DNA of 33,800 bases. It comes from a virus. The DNA is taken from positions 1-33,800 of IMG/VR virus record IMGVR_UViG_3300042860_003466; one strand, written 5' to 3'. The notes under the pieces were generated by a model. The model searched no databases and was not told where the DNA came from. It saw nothing but the letters and a program-made list of their open reading frames with translations. The translations under genes and the position numbers were made by a program. Position 1 is the stretch's first letter; every line of letters starts with the position of its first letter. Positions 8,368-16,708 of this stretch are shown here, piece by piece.

Positions 8368-8491
8368 CTGTGGACAGCGGTTGGTCTTTGATTACATCAA
8401 GTTTAGGTTCGGGCTCCGCCATAGAAAAAGAGGCTCCAGCCGTAGCCAGAGCCTCCCGTTCACGCAGTCGCCGGAAAGCGAACAGCCCCAT
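8285..8491 (-). CDS. Small basic protein, possible head gene
   Basis: A 68-residue frame starting MGLFAFRRLREREA. Its ATG overlaps the stop of the decoration gene (TGATG), which argues for real, coupled translation, and small MGLF-RRxREREA proteins are found at this place in other phages. Its last 27 codons overlap the connector gene in another frame. A terminator-like hairpin lies inside its first third. It may be real with transcription partly terminating within it, or spurious. Confidence 0.45.
   Translation of the reverse strand: MGLFAFRRLREREALATAGASFSMAEPEPKLDVIKDQPLSTDGNNNRRNSGRRKRQQLPDAGSGGTGD
8423..8455 (-). terminator. Intrinsic terminator after the capsid genes
   Basis: On the minus strand a perfect 7-bp stem GAGGCTC/GAGCCTC (8449-8455 with 8430-8436) encloses a 12-base loop and is followed at once by a TTTTT run (8425-8429). 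It lies just downstream of the decoration and major capsid genes, where partial termination would make the abundant capsid transcripts outnumber those of the tail genes. It falls inside the 68-residue frame. Confidence 0.65.
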
Positions 8492-8910
8492 CAGACGCGC
8501 TTCAGCAGCACATTGAGGATCACACCAGCCAGAGTGGTGGTGGTACCAGTCACATCAAGAGACAGGCGGTCGCCAGCCTCGAGGATGAGATGGGCTGCGG
8601 TGCTGGTCAGTTCACCAGAATCAGCCGCATCGAACTTCTGCTCGGTCAGAGCAGTGCCCTTGAGGTTGATCTTGGTGGTGCCAAGCAGATCGTCACCGGC
8701 GGTGGCGGCTTCAGTGCCCTGGCAACGACGAATCGTGGCGGTGACATCAGAAGCATCGTTACCAGCAGTAGCGTGCACTTCGCGGATGCTGACCACCTCG
8801 CACTTCACCGGAGCGGTGAAGAACTGCACATCGGCCACAGAAGAGGCGATGAAATGATTGGCAACGATGTACTGCTCAGAAGACAGTTCAAACTGGGAAG
8901 GTTGTGCCAT
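8491..8910 (-). CDS. Capsid decoration or head protein
   Basis: A 139-residue protein starting MAQPSQFELSSEQYIVANHF, encoded 11 bases after the major capsid gene. It contains IRRCQGTEAATAGDDLLGT near the middle and a beta-rich, Thr/Ala-rich remainder. The size, place next to the capsid gene and composition fit a decoration (head stabilisation) protein, which binds the outer face of the mature capsid. I know similar proteins from cyanophage virions but cannot name a family with certainty. Confidence 0.65.
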   Translation of the reverse strand: MAQPSQFELSSEQYIVANHFIASSVADVQFFTAPVKCEVVSIREVHATAGNDASDVTATIRRCQGTEAATAGDDLLGTTKINLKGTALTEQKFDAADSGELTSTAAHLILEAGDRLSLDVTGTTTTLAGVILNVLLKRV

Positions 8911-8921
8911 GATTAGTTACC

Positions 8922-9953
8922 TCAATCCATGTTGGAGGTATTGGTGGCGCGCACGATGCCGAGGTTCTTCAACTCGTACACCTTCGACCAGTTGCCCACG
9001 GTCTCCAGTTGAGCGCGGGTGGGGTTGGTGGTGGTCACCCCCCATTTTGCGCCAACGGGGTGGTAGCAATAGTGCAGGTCGATCGACATGGCATCGCTCT
9101 TGGCGAGGATGTCACGGTCGGTCTCAGTCTGCATTGCCATCTGCTCGCCACTGGCAACAGCGCCAGCAGTGAAGAAGTAGGTGGCATACTCGGTCGAGGA
9201 ACCGCTGCCATCGGTCTGCACATCGTCAGACACGATCACACGCAGGCCCATGTAGGTGGGCACGCTGACCGGACCGTATGCGGGGGCAATGCTGCCACCC
9301 ACAAAATCGGTCACGCTGGAGGTGAGACGGGCGTCGGTCTCGGTCACGTAGTCGATCGCCTTGCGCTCAACCAGGTCGTAGTAGACCTTTGAGTGCATGG
9401 CAACGGCAGCCAGCTTGTCGCCCTGGTCGCCCAGGAGCGCGCGGGCTTCAGCCACATGACGGGGGCTCAGCACGGTCGGGGTGTCACCCGATTCACCGTC
9501 GATGGTCAGACCAAAGAAAGCGGCAGAGCTGCTGGTAGCGCCCAGGCTGCCGAACACACCGCCGAGGCAGGACAGCAGGTCCTTCTGGCGCTGGTTGGCA
9601 ACATAGTCGGCAATTTTGGCACCGATGGCGGCCATGGGGTCAGCGCCTGCTGCCAGGGCAGCAAGGTCGCGGGCCTCGAAGGCACGACCGCGGTGCAGGA
9701 TCACGCCGACTTGCTTGTCAGCAGTGATTTTGCCCGGGGTCAGACTGGTGCTGTCAGACAGCACTTCGAAGTCGCCGGAAAGATTGGCTTTCCAGAAAGG
9801 CACGTTGATAAAATCACCGCCCTCCGTGGCATTCAGCTCAGCCATCGGCTGCACCACACCGGAAGCCAGGAAGGCATCACGCTGGGTGGTCTGCTCGATG
9901 ACGTACGGCGTAAATACCTCGGGGATGATGATGTCAGAGCGAAGAGTCGCCAC
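8922..9953 (-). CDS. Major capsid protein
   Basis: A 343-residue protein with the HK97-fold capsid features of the group that begins with SDIIIPEVFTPYV and continues QRDAFLASGVV, GGDFINVPFW and a VGVILHRGRAFEARDLA segment. The start is a GTG (at 9953) with a good GAGGA ribosome site eight bases before it; no nearby ATG gives the family N-terminus. It follows a scaffold-like gene and precedes the decoration gene, the normal head order. Forms the icosahedral shell. Confidence 0.88.
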   Translation of the reverse strand: MATLRSDIIIPEVFTPYVIEQTTQRDAFLASGVVQPMAELNATEGGDFINVPFWKANLSGDFEVLSDSTSLTPGKITADKQVGVILHRGRAFEARDLAALAAGADPMAAIGAKIADYVANQRQKDLLSCLGGVFGSLGATSSSAAFFGLTIDGESGDTPTVLSPRHVAEARALLGDQGDKLAAVAMHSKVYYDLVERKAIDYVTETDARLTSSVTDFVGGSIAPAYGPVSVPTYMGLRVIVSDDVQTDGSGSSTEYATYFFTAGAVASGEQMAMQTETDRDILAKSDAMSIDLHYCYHPVGAKWGVTTTNPTRAQLETVGNWSKVYELKNLGIVRATNTSNMD

Positions 9954-9984
9954 GACAAATCCTCAAGATTGGTTTACGGTTGTG

Positions 9985-10012
9985 GGCGTAGCCCCAGCGG
10001 CTCGGCGTAGCC
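9985..10012. repeat. Direct repeat GGCGTAGCC x2 in the capsid leader
   Basis: The 9-mer GGCGTAGCC occurs at 9985-9993 and 10004-10012, separated by 10 bases, in the 80-base gap before the capsid gene. It is the only notable structure in that gap. It could be a protein-binding site or part of the leader RNA of the capsid mRNA; no promoter match was recognised beside it. Confidence 0.45.
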
Positions 10013-10033
10013 TTGCGCACTTACAGCTTCATC

Positions 10034-10714
10034 TTACATCGATTTGGCTGCAGCTTTCATTCTCTCATACAGATCGCGGTCGGTCCGGAATAATCGCGAT
10101 TGCTCAGTGAGGTTGAAATGCTCGGGCGTGAAAGGATTCTTCAGGCCAGTCGGCATTTCGCTCGAGCCACGGTTGGTCGGTGCCCCGCTGCCCTGAGGCT
10201 TGGGTTGTTTCTGCATCCATGCGGGCAGCGTCTTTGCCCATTCCTGCACCGGAATGCGCTGGTAGCCGTCCACTACCACGACTGTGCCATCCTGCTCACG
10301 CTCGATCTTGTCGGCGCTGAGCTTGGTCTTGAGGATCAAGTCCGGATCATGTACAACATCTGCCAGCGCAGACACGGCAGGACTGACAAGCTCCAGCTCC
10401 TTGACGCGAGCTTCGAGCTCAGAGATCCGCTTGTCTTTTTCAGACGTGACATCGCGGAATTGCTGCTCTAATGCCTGACGAGCTTCGCTGTACTTGCCTT
10501 GGCTTTCGAGCTCTTCCTGCTCTTTGCGACGCTTGAACTCGAGCAGTTCGTTGACATCGACGCCATCCGGCACGGGCGGCGTCTTGGATTTAAGGTCCTT
10601 GATCTTACCGATCAATTCGTGGTTTTTGCGCTCAAGCGCCTCGATGCTGCGCTTCAGGCCAGTGAGATCTTCACTATCAGTCGCCGTAGGCTCCTGAATG
10701 ATTTCGTCAGACAT
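10034..10714 (-). CDS. Capsid scaffolding protein
   Basis: A 226-residue, highly charged protein rich in Glu and Lys, with predicted coiled coil over residues 20-115 (SIEALERKNHELIGKIKDLKSK, then a KRRKEQEELESQGKYSEA segment) and a more basic C-terminal quarter ending LYERMKAAAKSM. This composition and the place immediately upstream of the capsid gene are typical of scaffolding proteins, which guide procapsid assembly and are then removed. A PTGLKNPFTPEHFNLTEQ segment near the end may be the capsid-binding part. Confidence 0.82.
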   Translation of the reverse strand: MSDEIIQEPTATDSEDLTGLKRSIEALERKNHELIGKIKDLKSKTPPVPDGVDVNELLEFKRRKEQEELESQGKYSEARQALEQQFRDVTSEKDKRISELEARVKELELVSPAVSALADVVHDPDLILKTKLSADKIEREQDGTVVVVDGYQRIPVQEWAKTLPAWMQKQPKPQGSGAPTNRGSSEMPTGLKNPFTPEHFNLTEQSRLFRTDRDLYERMKAAAKSM

Positions 10715-10753
10715 GAATGACCCGTAGGGCTATTTCAGACGCATCTTAACTGA

Positions 10754-10942
10754 TCACTTTTTGCCGCGCTTGCCTTTTTTAGGCACGCCAGCTTGGCGCA
10801 GTGCAATCGCAAGTGCCTGTTTCCTGCTCTTGACGGTCGGTCCTTTGCCTGGCCCAGGCTTGCCGCTGTGCAGTTGACCGGCCTTGAACTCAGACATCAC
10901 TTTGCCGATTTTGGCTTGCTTTTTGCTCATATCCTTAGGCAT
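10754..10942 (-). CDS. Small basic protein, DUF6496-like
   Basis: A 62-residue Lys-rich protein with the pattern KVMSEFKAGQLHSG followed by KSRKQALAIALRQAG and a GKRGKK tail. This closely fits the small DUF6496-type proteins found in bacteria and phages, whose function is unknown. It lies between the MuF-type head gene and the scaffold gene; its first bases overlap the end of the MuF gene. It may bind nucleic acid, a guess from charge alone. Confidence 0.7.
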   Translation of the reverse strand: MPKDMSKKQAKIGKVMSEFKAGQLHSGKPGPGKGPTVKSRKQALAIALRQAGVPKKGKRGKK

Positions 10943-12146
10943 CGATCTTGCCGTAACGGCGACGCAACTGATCCAAGGTTAATTCTGACCCGTCATCACG
11001 TACCAACTTCGCCATCGCATTGTCGGCTCCATACTCTTGAGTCAATTTGTCGAAGTATGCGACCTTCGATTTACCCAGCACATCGGCCTTGACTGATGCA
11101 GGCTGATCGTAGAGCCATTTGCCATACGTGGTGTTGGCAGGCACTGGCCCATCCATACTTGCCCTGCGACCTGCCGCTGGTGGCACGAAGTCGTATCCGG
11201 CCTCCTTCAGGCCTTCATAATCCACGATCGGCACTGTGGTGCTGCGGCAGTTGAAGTGCTGCGGCGGCATCGGCCCCTTGCCATATTCAAACTCTTTGCC
11301 ATCTAGGGCACGGCAGATCGGTGACGTCTTGGTGTCGAGCGTGGCTACATACTTGTACTTTTTGGTGATATCTTGGTTGGCCTCATACACCTGCTGGCTG
11401 GCTGTGTTCGCCACTTGGTTGATACTGGTTCTGACCAGCGTCATGATCTGATTGTCTGCGATGGCAGTTGACTGACCACCGGCTGCGATCAGCTGCCGCA
11501 CGGATTTGGCCTCTTCGCCAAACTGCAGAGAGCCAATCAGCTTCTTTGCAATCTGCGGCGTCGTCTCGCCCGACAGGAGCCCCGTCCGCACCGTTTGACT
11601 GAATCTCTCGGCCTGATCTACCGCCAAGCCCCGGAAGGCCTTCTCGATGGTCTTTCCGTTGGGCAGCGTGATCGTCGTGCCTTGTGATGCAGTCAGGCTG
11701 AATGTTTGCGGCGCGCCCTGGACTGCAGCTATTAAGTCATCGCTCAGTGTCACCACATTGATCTGCGTGGGGTCGGTAGTGACCACGGATTCTGCGAATT
11801 GCGGGCTGATCTCGACTGTGTTGACCAGTCTGCGCGCATCTTTGGGCAGAGCCTTGCGCAGCTGCTCAGCTACGAACTCAGACTGCAACTCGGCCAGCCC
11901 CTGCAGCTCACTGGTGGCCAGTTCTGTGCTGTCGCCTGCCCAAGTTCCGAGGCTCTCTTTGAGCTGTTGCAAGATTCCACGCAGCCTTGCTGCCTTATTG
12001 GGCGCTGACAGCTCATCGATAGTGCGCAGTTGGTCTACGGCATTGATGATCATGTCGTTGTAGGTGTTGATGATGCGCCTGGCCACGCTGTTGCTGTAGC
12101 GATTCAGATCGATCGCGTTTCGATACAGCGCTGCCGGTACGACCAT
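10935..12146 (-). CDS. MuF-type minor head protein
   Basis: About 403 residues, from an ATG at 12146 that overlaps the stop of the previous gene (TGATG). The C-terminal third has the MuF/SPP1 gp7 signature: an RTSINQVANTASQQVYEAN helix, TLDTKTSPICRALDGKEF, and PPQHFNCRST near residues 285-305. Such proteins bind the portal and are packaged in the capsid, sometimes with ejected activities. It lies next to the portal gene, as usual. An alternative TTG three bases upstream is unlikely. Confidence 0.85.
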   Translation of the reverse strand: MVVPAALYRNAIDLNRYSNSVARRIINTYNDMIINAVDQLRTIDELSAPNKAARLRGILQQLKESLGTWAGDSTELATSELQGLAELQSEFVAEQLRKALPKDARRLVNTVEISPQFAESVVTTDPTQINVVTLSDDLIAAVQGAPQTFSLTASQGTTITLPNGKTIEKAFRGLAVDQAERFSQTVRTGLLSGETTPQIAKKLIGSLQFGEEAKSVRQLIAAGGQSTAIADNQIMTLVRTSINQVANTASQQVYEANQDITKKYKYVATLDTKTSPICRALDGKEFEYGKGPMPPQHFNCRSTTVPIVDYEGLKEAGYDFVPPAAGRRASMDGPVPANTTYGKWLYDQPASVKADVLGKSKVAYFDKLTQEYGADNAMAKLVRDDGSELTLDQLRRRYGKIDA

Positions 12147-12433
12147 CAATCAAGCCCAAACTCTGCAGGGTCTAAATCACACATCACGGTCACATCAGCG
12201 CCACATTGGATGGCCTGTGTGACTGCGGCCATGAACGCTTCATAGCTGTTGTTGGTGCGCTCAACGATTTGAAATTCATCTACCTCCTGAGGCCTGCCCT
12301 CTTTAAACCAGCTGAGCCGCACCACAGCGAAGATGTGATCAGGCAATGGTTTGCGGCTGTATCCCAGCGTCTGGCGCCGTGGTGGCCGCGGCTCCAAGGG
12401 ATCTGTGACGTCCACAATGTGGTCTGTCATCAT
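12146..12433 (-). CDS. Hypothetical protein between portal and MuF genes
   Basis: A 95-residue acidic protein starting MMTDHIVDVTDPLEPRPP. It has a FKEGRPQEVDEFQIVE segment and ends CDLDPAEFGLD. No family recognised. It overlaps the portal stop by four bases and the MuF start by one, so it belongs to the head operon and is probably translated with it. An ATG three bases further downstream is also possible. Confidence 0.65.
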   Translation of the reverse strand: MMTDHIVDVTDPLEPRPPRRQTLGYSRKPLPDHIFAVVRLSWFKEGRPQEVDEFQIVERTNNSYEAFMAAVTQAIQCGADVTVMCDLDPAEFGLD

Positions 12434-13854
12434 TCTTCGATCGGCGGCATCTCTTCTTCGATGCTGGGCGGTTCAACCGCTGGGCCCTCCATCTCAATCA
12501 GACCACCCGATTGAGTGGCCATAATCTCTTCATCAGTGTCAAAATCGTCGCCCAAGACTTCACCCTGAGCGAGTTGATCGAGCAGCGTCTTCTGGGTGAT
12601 CGTGCCTGCGGTATAGAGCTGCAAAAGTGCCAGCTGCTCTGCGGGGTCAAGCTTGGTGCCCACAAAATCGCGGTTGACCAGACAGCTGCCAGCCTGCGTG
12701 ATATTCAAATAATCGGCATGGAACTGCAGACAATTGTCGATCAGATCTTGCACCTGCTGAGCGATCACCATCATGGTGCTGTCGCCTTGACTTCGGTCAA
12801 TCCGCTTGGCTTCGGCAGTCTCTGCTGACAACTTCTGACCAAGCACTGCAGACAGACCCAGCTCGTTGATCTGTTTCTCGAGCTGCTCCATGCGGCGGAA
12901 CTGAGAATCGAAACTCGACCCGCCGGGCTCGATGTATTCGGCGCGCCCTTCGGCTGGAAATGCGATCGCCTCGCCAGGACCTGCTGACACCTCTTCAGCT
13001 GCGGATGGGAATCCGAAAAATGCCAGCATCGGCACTGCCGAAATGTGCAGCTGGTTGTCAAGATCGCTCTGCACCTGGTACATCTTCAGGTTCAGCTCTG
13101 CGATGTCCTCGAGCGGCGGCCTCGAGTCCATGAACCCAACGCGGTTGGCATAGGCCACTGTGAATGGGATCTCGGGCAGACTGGTGCCACCCTGCTCAGT
13201 GCGTGCCCACTCAGATTTTTCGTTGCGCTGCCAGATCTCGTATTCGCCAGGCTTGAGCACGCGCACCTGGTCTACCTGTTTCTCGCCCCAGTCACCATCG
13301 GGCAGAATCACAGATTCGCGCAGACGTAGCTGGGTCAGGCGCTGCGAGCCATTGGCCTGCTCAGTGCGCCACCCGAGAATGTCTCGCGGCGTGTAGGTAA
13401 CCCAATAAGGACGACCCTCACCACCCTGCGGCGCGTCCACCAGTACACCGACGTGTCCGTATCTGACCAGCTTGCGGGCTGTTTCGTAGGTCCACACGTT
13501 CAGGTCGTGGCCCTGCAGGTCAACATCAAACAGGTGCTCACGCATGATGTCCTCGACATTTTCGAGCCGCACCGGCTTGCGGGTGAGCATGCCTGCAAGC
13601 ATCCGCTCGAGCCGCTGATAGTACGGCGGGCACACGCTGCGTGCCAGGCGGTTGTCGTAACTTTCGTCAAGTTCCCTGGGTTCTTGGGGAAGATATCTAC
13701 GATGCTTCCTGCGCATGCCGTAGGTGCCCTGCATCAGGTCTTCGATCAGCACCCAATGCGGCTCTTGAGCAGCCCAGGTTGAGTTCGTGTCCCCGACATT
13801 CGCGACCCTGCTGAACACGGCACGGTCGTAGAACCTGTATCCGGTGTAAGTCAT
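12430..13854 (-). CDS. Portal protein (DUF4055-like)
   Basis: A 474-residue portal. Diagnostic parts are YLPQEPRELDESYDNRLARSV near residues 54-74, YYQRLERMLAGMLTRKPV, the ARKLVRYGHVGVLVDAPQ stretch with YWVTYTPRDILGWR, and QLEKQINELGLSAVLGQK in the stem/wing region, all as in DUF4055-type phage portals. The dodecameric portal sits at one capsid vertex, threads DNA in packaging and docks the neck. It lies between terminase and MuF genes. The acidic Glu-rich C-terminus is typical. Confidence 0.88.
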   Translation of the reverse strand: MTYTGYRFYDRAVFSRVANVGDTNSTWAAQEPHWVLIEDLMQGTYGMRRKHRRYLPQEPRELDESYDNRLARSVCPPYYQRLERMLAGMLTRKPVRLENVEDIMREHLFDVDLQGHDLNVWTYETARKLVRYGHVGVLVDAPQGGEGRPYWVTYTPRDILGWRTEQANGSQRLTQLRLRESVILPDGDWGEKQVDQVRVLKPGEYEIWQRNEKSEWARTEQGGTSLPEIPFTVAYANRVGFMDSRPPLEDIAELNLKMYQVQSDLDNQLHISAVPMLAFFGFPSAAEEVSAGPGEAIAFPAEGRAEYIEPGGSSFDSQFRRMEQLEKQINELGLSAVLGQKLSAETAEAKRIDRSQGDSTMMVIAQQVQDLIDNCLQFHADYLNITQAGSCLVNRDFVGTKLDPAEQLALLQLYTAGTITQKTLLDQLAQGEVLGDDFDTDEEIMATQSGGLIEMEGPAVEPPSIEEEMPPIEE

Positions 13855-13890
13855 CCGTCGCGGCTGGGCTTTCTGCGATTCTACGTGAAA

Positions 13891-15231
13891 TCAGTAAAGC
13901 CTGATTCCGGTGCCGCGTCCGGCATTTACGTGGAGTGGGTTGAACTCGCGCCAGACCAGGTATCCCAGCGCGTCATTCATGTGGTCGAATCCGGCGTCCT
14001 TATCTGGCTCGCCCTTGTCTGTGTAGCTTTGCAGCTCCAGAGATTCGATCAGCCGAACACACTTATCGAGAATCTGGATCCTTGTTTCTCCACGCCCATT
14101 CTCCAAAAGAGCCTGAACAGCAGCCACCCGATCGCGTATGGGGGGATTACTCCGTGGGGATTGATTTTTAAACCCGTAAGATTCCAGGATCGCGATGTCC
14201 GTCTGCGTGGCATTGGTGCTGCGATTCCCACCCGAAGCATCTGGGTACATGTAGACCGGATGTGCAGGATATCTGGCCCTGATCTCTTTGGCAATTGCAT
14301 CGGTGTCGTGTGCCCCGCTGACTTCATCTACGACGAGCAGCTCATTGCCACGGCGCACGGCGATGATAGCTGACATATTGCCCACGTTGAAGTCGATGCC
14401 TACGCGCAGAGGCTCCACAGCTGCGCTGTCGTACGGCACCTGGGTGGCATGCTTGGCCCGGTTGAACCGGTCGTAGACCTGGCCGGTGTTGAGGTTGACA
14501 AATTGCCCGTCGAGGTATGCCCGAATCAGCTGCTCGGGATAATTGGCCATCAAAGAGTCGATAAACCCTTCTGGCAGGTGTGGGTTGTCCTGGGTGCGCG
14601 CACGGATCAGGTGCCTGTCGGGTGCGGTGTTCTTCTCGAATGTCTCCCAGGCCCATCCGAAGCCTTCCGGCGTGGTTGCCACATAGAACTGCTGCACATT
14701 GCCCGAGCGCAGACGGGCAAGTGCCATTCGAGCCGCCTGTTCGGCAACGCGGCGGTTGGCCGTGTCTACCTCGTCAAAGCCGATCGCACACAGGTTCTGG
14801 CCCCTGATGCGGTTCCAGGTCTCCATGGTCCGCAGCAGGATCGTGTGATCACCCTCCCTGAAATGCAGCACGTATTCGGGCAGCGGGCTGACCCTGAAAT
14901 CAAATGGCAGGCCAAGCCACTCGAGCATGTCATCCAAAGAGCGCATCAGGATGTCGCGCAGCATCGGCGCAACAGGCTCAAACAGGGCAGACACGTAGCC
15001 GATGTTGGCCGCGGCGATATTGATTGCCTTTGCACACAGACCATATGTTTTGCCTGCGCCAAATCCACTGACCAGCCCTAGGATCCGATGATCGATGTTG
15101 CTGCAAAACTGCGCCTGATGTGGTAGCAGTGTGCTGTTGAGCTTATCGAGGATCTCAGCTGAGCTTGGCCCGCTGTGACTGGGCCCGGCGAGGATACTGC
15201 CACCGGCGACACAATTCAAGATGCCGGGCAT
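13891..15231 (-). CDS. terL: Terminase large subunit
   Basis: A 446-residue DNA-packaging motor. The ATPase has Walker A SGFGAGKT at residues 55-62, Walker B IGFDEVD with Asp153 and Glu154, and coupling motif ATTPEG near 185-190. The nuclease domain has the expected acidic residues: Asp280 in GIDFNVG, Asp331 in PDASGGN and Asp420 in HMNDALGYLVW. Role: drives DNA into the prohead through the portal and cuts the concatemer. It starts the head module and diverges from the sigma gene at 15273 across 41 bases. Confidence 0.93.
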   Translation of the reverse strand: MPGILNCVAGGSILAGPSHSGPSSAEILDKLNSTLLPHQAQFCSNIDHRILGLVSGFGAGKTYGLCAKAINIAAANIGYVSALFEPVAPMLRDILMRSLDDMLEWLGLPFDFRVSPLPEYVLHFREGDHTILLRTMETWNRIRGQNLCAIGFDEVDTANRRVAEQAARMALARLRSGNVQQFYVATTPEGFGWAWETFEKNTAPDRHLIRARTQDNPHLPEGFIDSLMANYPEQLIRAYLDGQFVNLNTGQVYDRFNRAKHATQVPYDSAAVEPLRVGIDFNVGNMSAIIAVRRGNELLVVDEVSGAHDTDAIAKEIRARYPAHPVYMYPDASGGNRSTNATQTDIAILESYGFKNQSPRSNPPIRDRVAAVQALLENGRGETRIQILDKCVRLIESLELQSYTDKGEPDKDAGFDHMNDALGYLVWREFNPLHVNAGRGTGIRLY

Positions 15232-15272
15232 TGTGTTCTGCGCTGTAATGGCTGTGATCTTAATTTAGGATC

Positions 15273-15848
15273 ATGTCTGACATGTCTGATGTGAAAGAAT
15301 TCATCGACATGGCAGCGCGATATCCGCTGTTGACCCAACAGCAAGAGATCGAGCTTGGGCGGCGCATCCAACTGTGGCTGAAGCATCCTGATCCCCCGCG
15401 GGGCCTGGTCAGGTCGGGTCGGCGCGCCCGTGATCAGTTCGTGTGCTGCAACCTGCGCCTCGTAGTGGCAGTTGCTAAGAAGTACCTCAGGCGCATTTCG
15501 GGCACGAGCATCACTTTTGCCGACCTGCTCCAGGAAGGCACGATCGGCCTGCAGCGTGCAGCTGAAAAATATGACCCCGAGTGTGGTTACAAGATGTCCA
15601 CCTACGCATACTGGTGGATCCGCCAGTCGATCACCAGGTCGATCGATATGAAAACCGGCATGATCCGGATTTCCAGTGGCGCCAAACGCAAACTGCAAAA
15701 ATTCCGTGAAGCAGCAGCGGAAGGTGGCACGGTTGAACAGATCCTTGACCGGGCTGGGCTGACTCAGCGTGATTTGAAAATCGTCGAGCAGGCCAGCATC
15801 TGCTACAAGGTGACCTGCTTGGACGGGCTGGATCTCAACGCAATCTGA
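15273..15848 (+). CDS. Short sigma-70-type factor lacking region 4
   Basis: A 191-residue sigma factor. It has region 1.2 (YPLLTQQQEIELGRRI), region 2.1-2.2 (NLRLVVAVAKKYL, DLLQEGTIGLQRAAEKYD) and region 2.3-2.4 (GYKMSTYAYWWIRQSITRSI), the last close to cyanobacterial sigma factors. After a region-3-like helical part it stops, so the -35-binding region 4 is absent; nothing downstream restores it. Phe is replaced by Met at the position of E. coli F427. Ribosome site AGGA precedes the ATG. It stands between the late genes and a small-gene cluster and could be a late or lysogeny-specific regulator. Confidence 0.85.
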   Translation: MSDMSDVKEFIDMAARYPLLTQQQEIELGRRIQLWLKHPDPPRGLVRSGRRARDQFVCCNLRLVVAVAKKYLRRISGTSITFADLLQEGTIGLQRAAEKYDPECGYKMSTYAYWWIRQSITRSIDMKTGMIRISSGAKRKLQKFREAAAEGGTVEQILDRAGLTQRDLKIVEQASICYKVTCLDGLDLNAI

Positions 15849-16112
15849 TCAGAACAACTTGGACAGCGTGTTGCGGGTGCGCTCACGCCCAGCCTTGCTG
15901 CGGCGCATCGATTTGACAGCAGATGTGTTGGCCGCGGCGCGCTGTTGCAGAGGACCTTTGCCAGCTTTGGCAGCTGTTTTGGCAGCTGCTTTGGGTTGCT
16001 TTTTGAGCACCGTGTCCATCACGGGTGATTTGGTTTTGATCACCCGGCCACGACCTGCGCCACTTGCGCCACCACCGGCATAACGACCCCTGGAATCTCT
16101 ACGTTGTGTCAT
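15849..16112 (-). CDS. Small Lys/Arg/Ala-rich basic protein
   Basis: About 87 residues from the ATG at 16112 (overlapping the previous stop, TGATG). It is extremely basic, with RDSRGRYAGGG at the start, KAAAKTAAKAGK in the middle and MRRSKAGRERTRNT near the end. It resembles histone-H1-like, DNA-coating proteins in composition. It abuts the sigma gene stop tail to tail. A nucleic-acid-binding role is inferred from charge only. Confidence 0.6.
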   Translation of the reverse strand: MTQRRDSRGRYAGGGASGAGRGRVIKTKSPVMDTVLKKQPKAAAKTAAKAGKGPLQQRAAANTSAVKSMRRSKAGRERTRNTLSKLF

Positions 16113-16363
16113 CACTCGAAAGCCTCTGACTCCAGCTTAGACCACTCGGCCTCCCAGGCTTCAGGATCCTGATCACGCTCGAGCAGCACGCAGCAGATGT
16201 AGTTGCGCTGCTTTGGTGTCAGCTTGTGCAGCTCATAGACAGCGGCGCCAAGCGGGATCTTGTCGTCAAAGCCAGTCAGAGTCAGCACGATGTCGAGCAT
16301 CTTGGTGTCTTCAAGTTTGAAGTTGAAGGCGTCGCTGAAAAAATCGTGGGTGATTTCAAACAT
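16112..16363 (-). CDS. Hypothetical protein, probably phage accessory
   Basis: An 83-residue protein starting MFEITHDFFSDAFNFKLEDTK from the ATG at 16363, preceded by a TGAGG ribosome site. The upstream extension of the frame to 16498 lacks coding character. It is acidic and helical, with LHKLTPKQRNYICCVLLERDQDPEAWE in the second half. Its reading frame overlaps the next genes by a few bases on both sides. No family recognised. Confidence 0.6.
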   Translation of the reverse strand: MFEITHDFFSDAFNFKLEDTKMLDIVLTLTGFDDKIPLGAAVYELHKLTPKQRNYICCVLLERDQDPEAWEAEWSKLESEAFE

Positions 16364-16517
16364 TGGGATCCTCAGAGAGTACGCGTTTTTCAAGCTTGGC
16401 TGCTCGCTTGGCCCATAACTGGGCTTTGTCGATATCGCCACAACGTTGGTAAAAGAATTGCCAATCCAGCGCCTTGATCCAAGCGCTGGAGATGGCATGC
16501 CGCTCTTCGTAATTCAT
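16356..16517 (-). CDS. Hypothetical small protein
   Basis: A 53-residue helical protein starting MNYEERHAISSAWIKALDWQ from the ATG at 16517, with 4-8 base overlaps to both neighbours. Charged C-terminal half (AKRAAKLEKRVLSED). No family recognised; part of the four-gene cluster behind the 16709-16738 promoter. Confidence 0.5.
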   Translation of the reverse strand: MNYEERHAISSAWIKALDWQFFYQRCGDIDKAQLWAKRAAKLEKRVLSEDPNV

Positions 16518-16684
16518 ACGATCCTCATGCCGGCTGGATTGATGCTGACCTGCAGGATGCGGCCACGGTGCCAATAGGCCTCAGCTTTCCAGCCTTCACC
16601 TGCATCCCAACAAACGGTGCCGGTGAAGGTCTTGTCGCCTTCCAGGAAGCTGATTGCCTCGCGGTAGCTGTTGTGAGTGAACAT
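16514..16684 (-). CDS. Hypothetical small protein, first gene of the cluster
   Basis: A 56-residue protein starting MFTHNSYREAISFLEGDKT. The ATG at 16684 is chosen because a strong GGGAGG ribosome site lies 6-8 bases before it; the longer frame to 16708 would start inside the likely 5' leader. Content is mixed, with a Trp-rich centre (VCWDAGEGWKAEAYW). It is the first gene after the strong minus-strand promoter, so it may be an early or lysogenic product. No family recognised. Confidence 0.55.
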   Translation of the reverse strand: MFTHNSYREAISFLEGDKTFTGTVCWDAGEGWKAEAYWHRGRILQVSINPAGMRIV

Positions 16685-16708
16685 CGGTTCCTCCCGATCT
16701 GTAAACAT

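Noticed and set aside
9393-10010. Long plus-strand frame opposite the capsid gene
   Set aside because: Shadow of the capsid gene; no family features and no ribosome site.
15232-15272. Bidirectional promoter between terL and the short sigma gene
   Set aside because: The 41-base gap has no convincing -35/-10 pair on either strand; a phage-sigma promoter cannot be excluded but is not supported.
15216-15698. Minus-strand frame opposite the short sigma factor
   Set aside because: The plus strand has clear sigma region 2; the minus frame is an antisense shadow.
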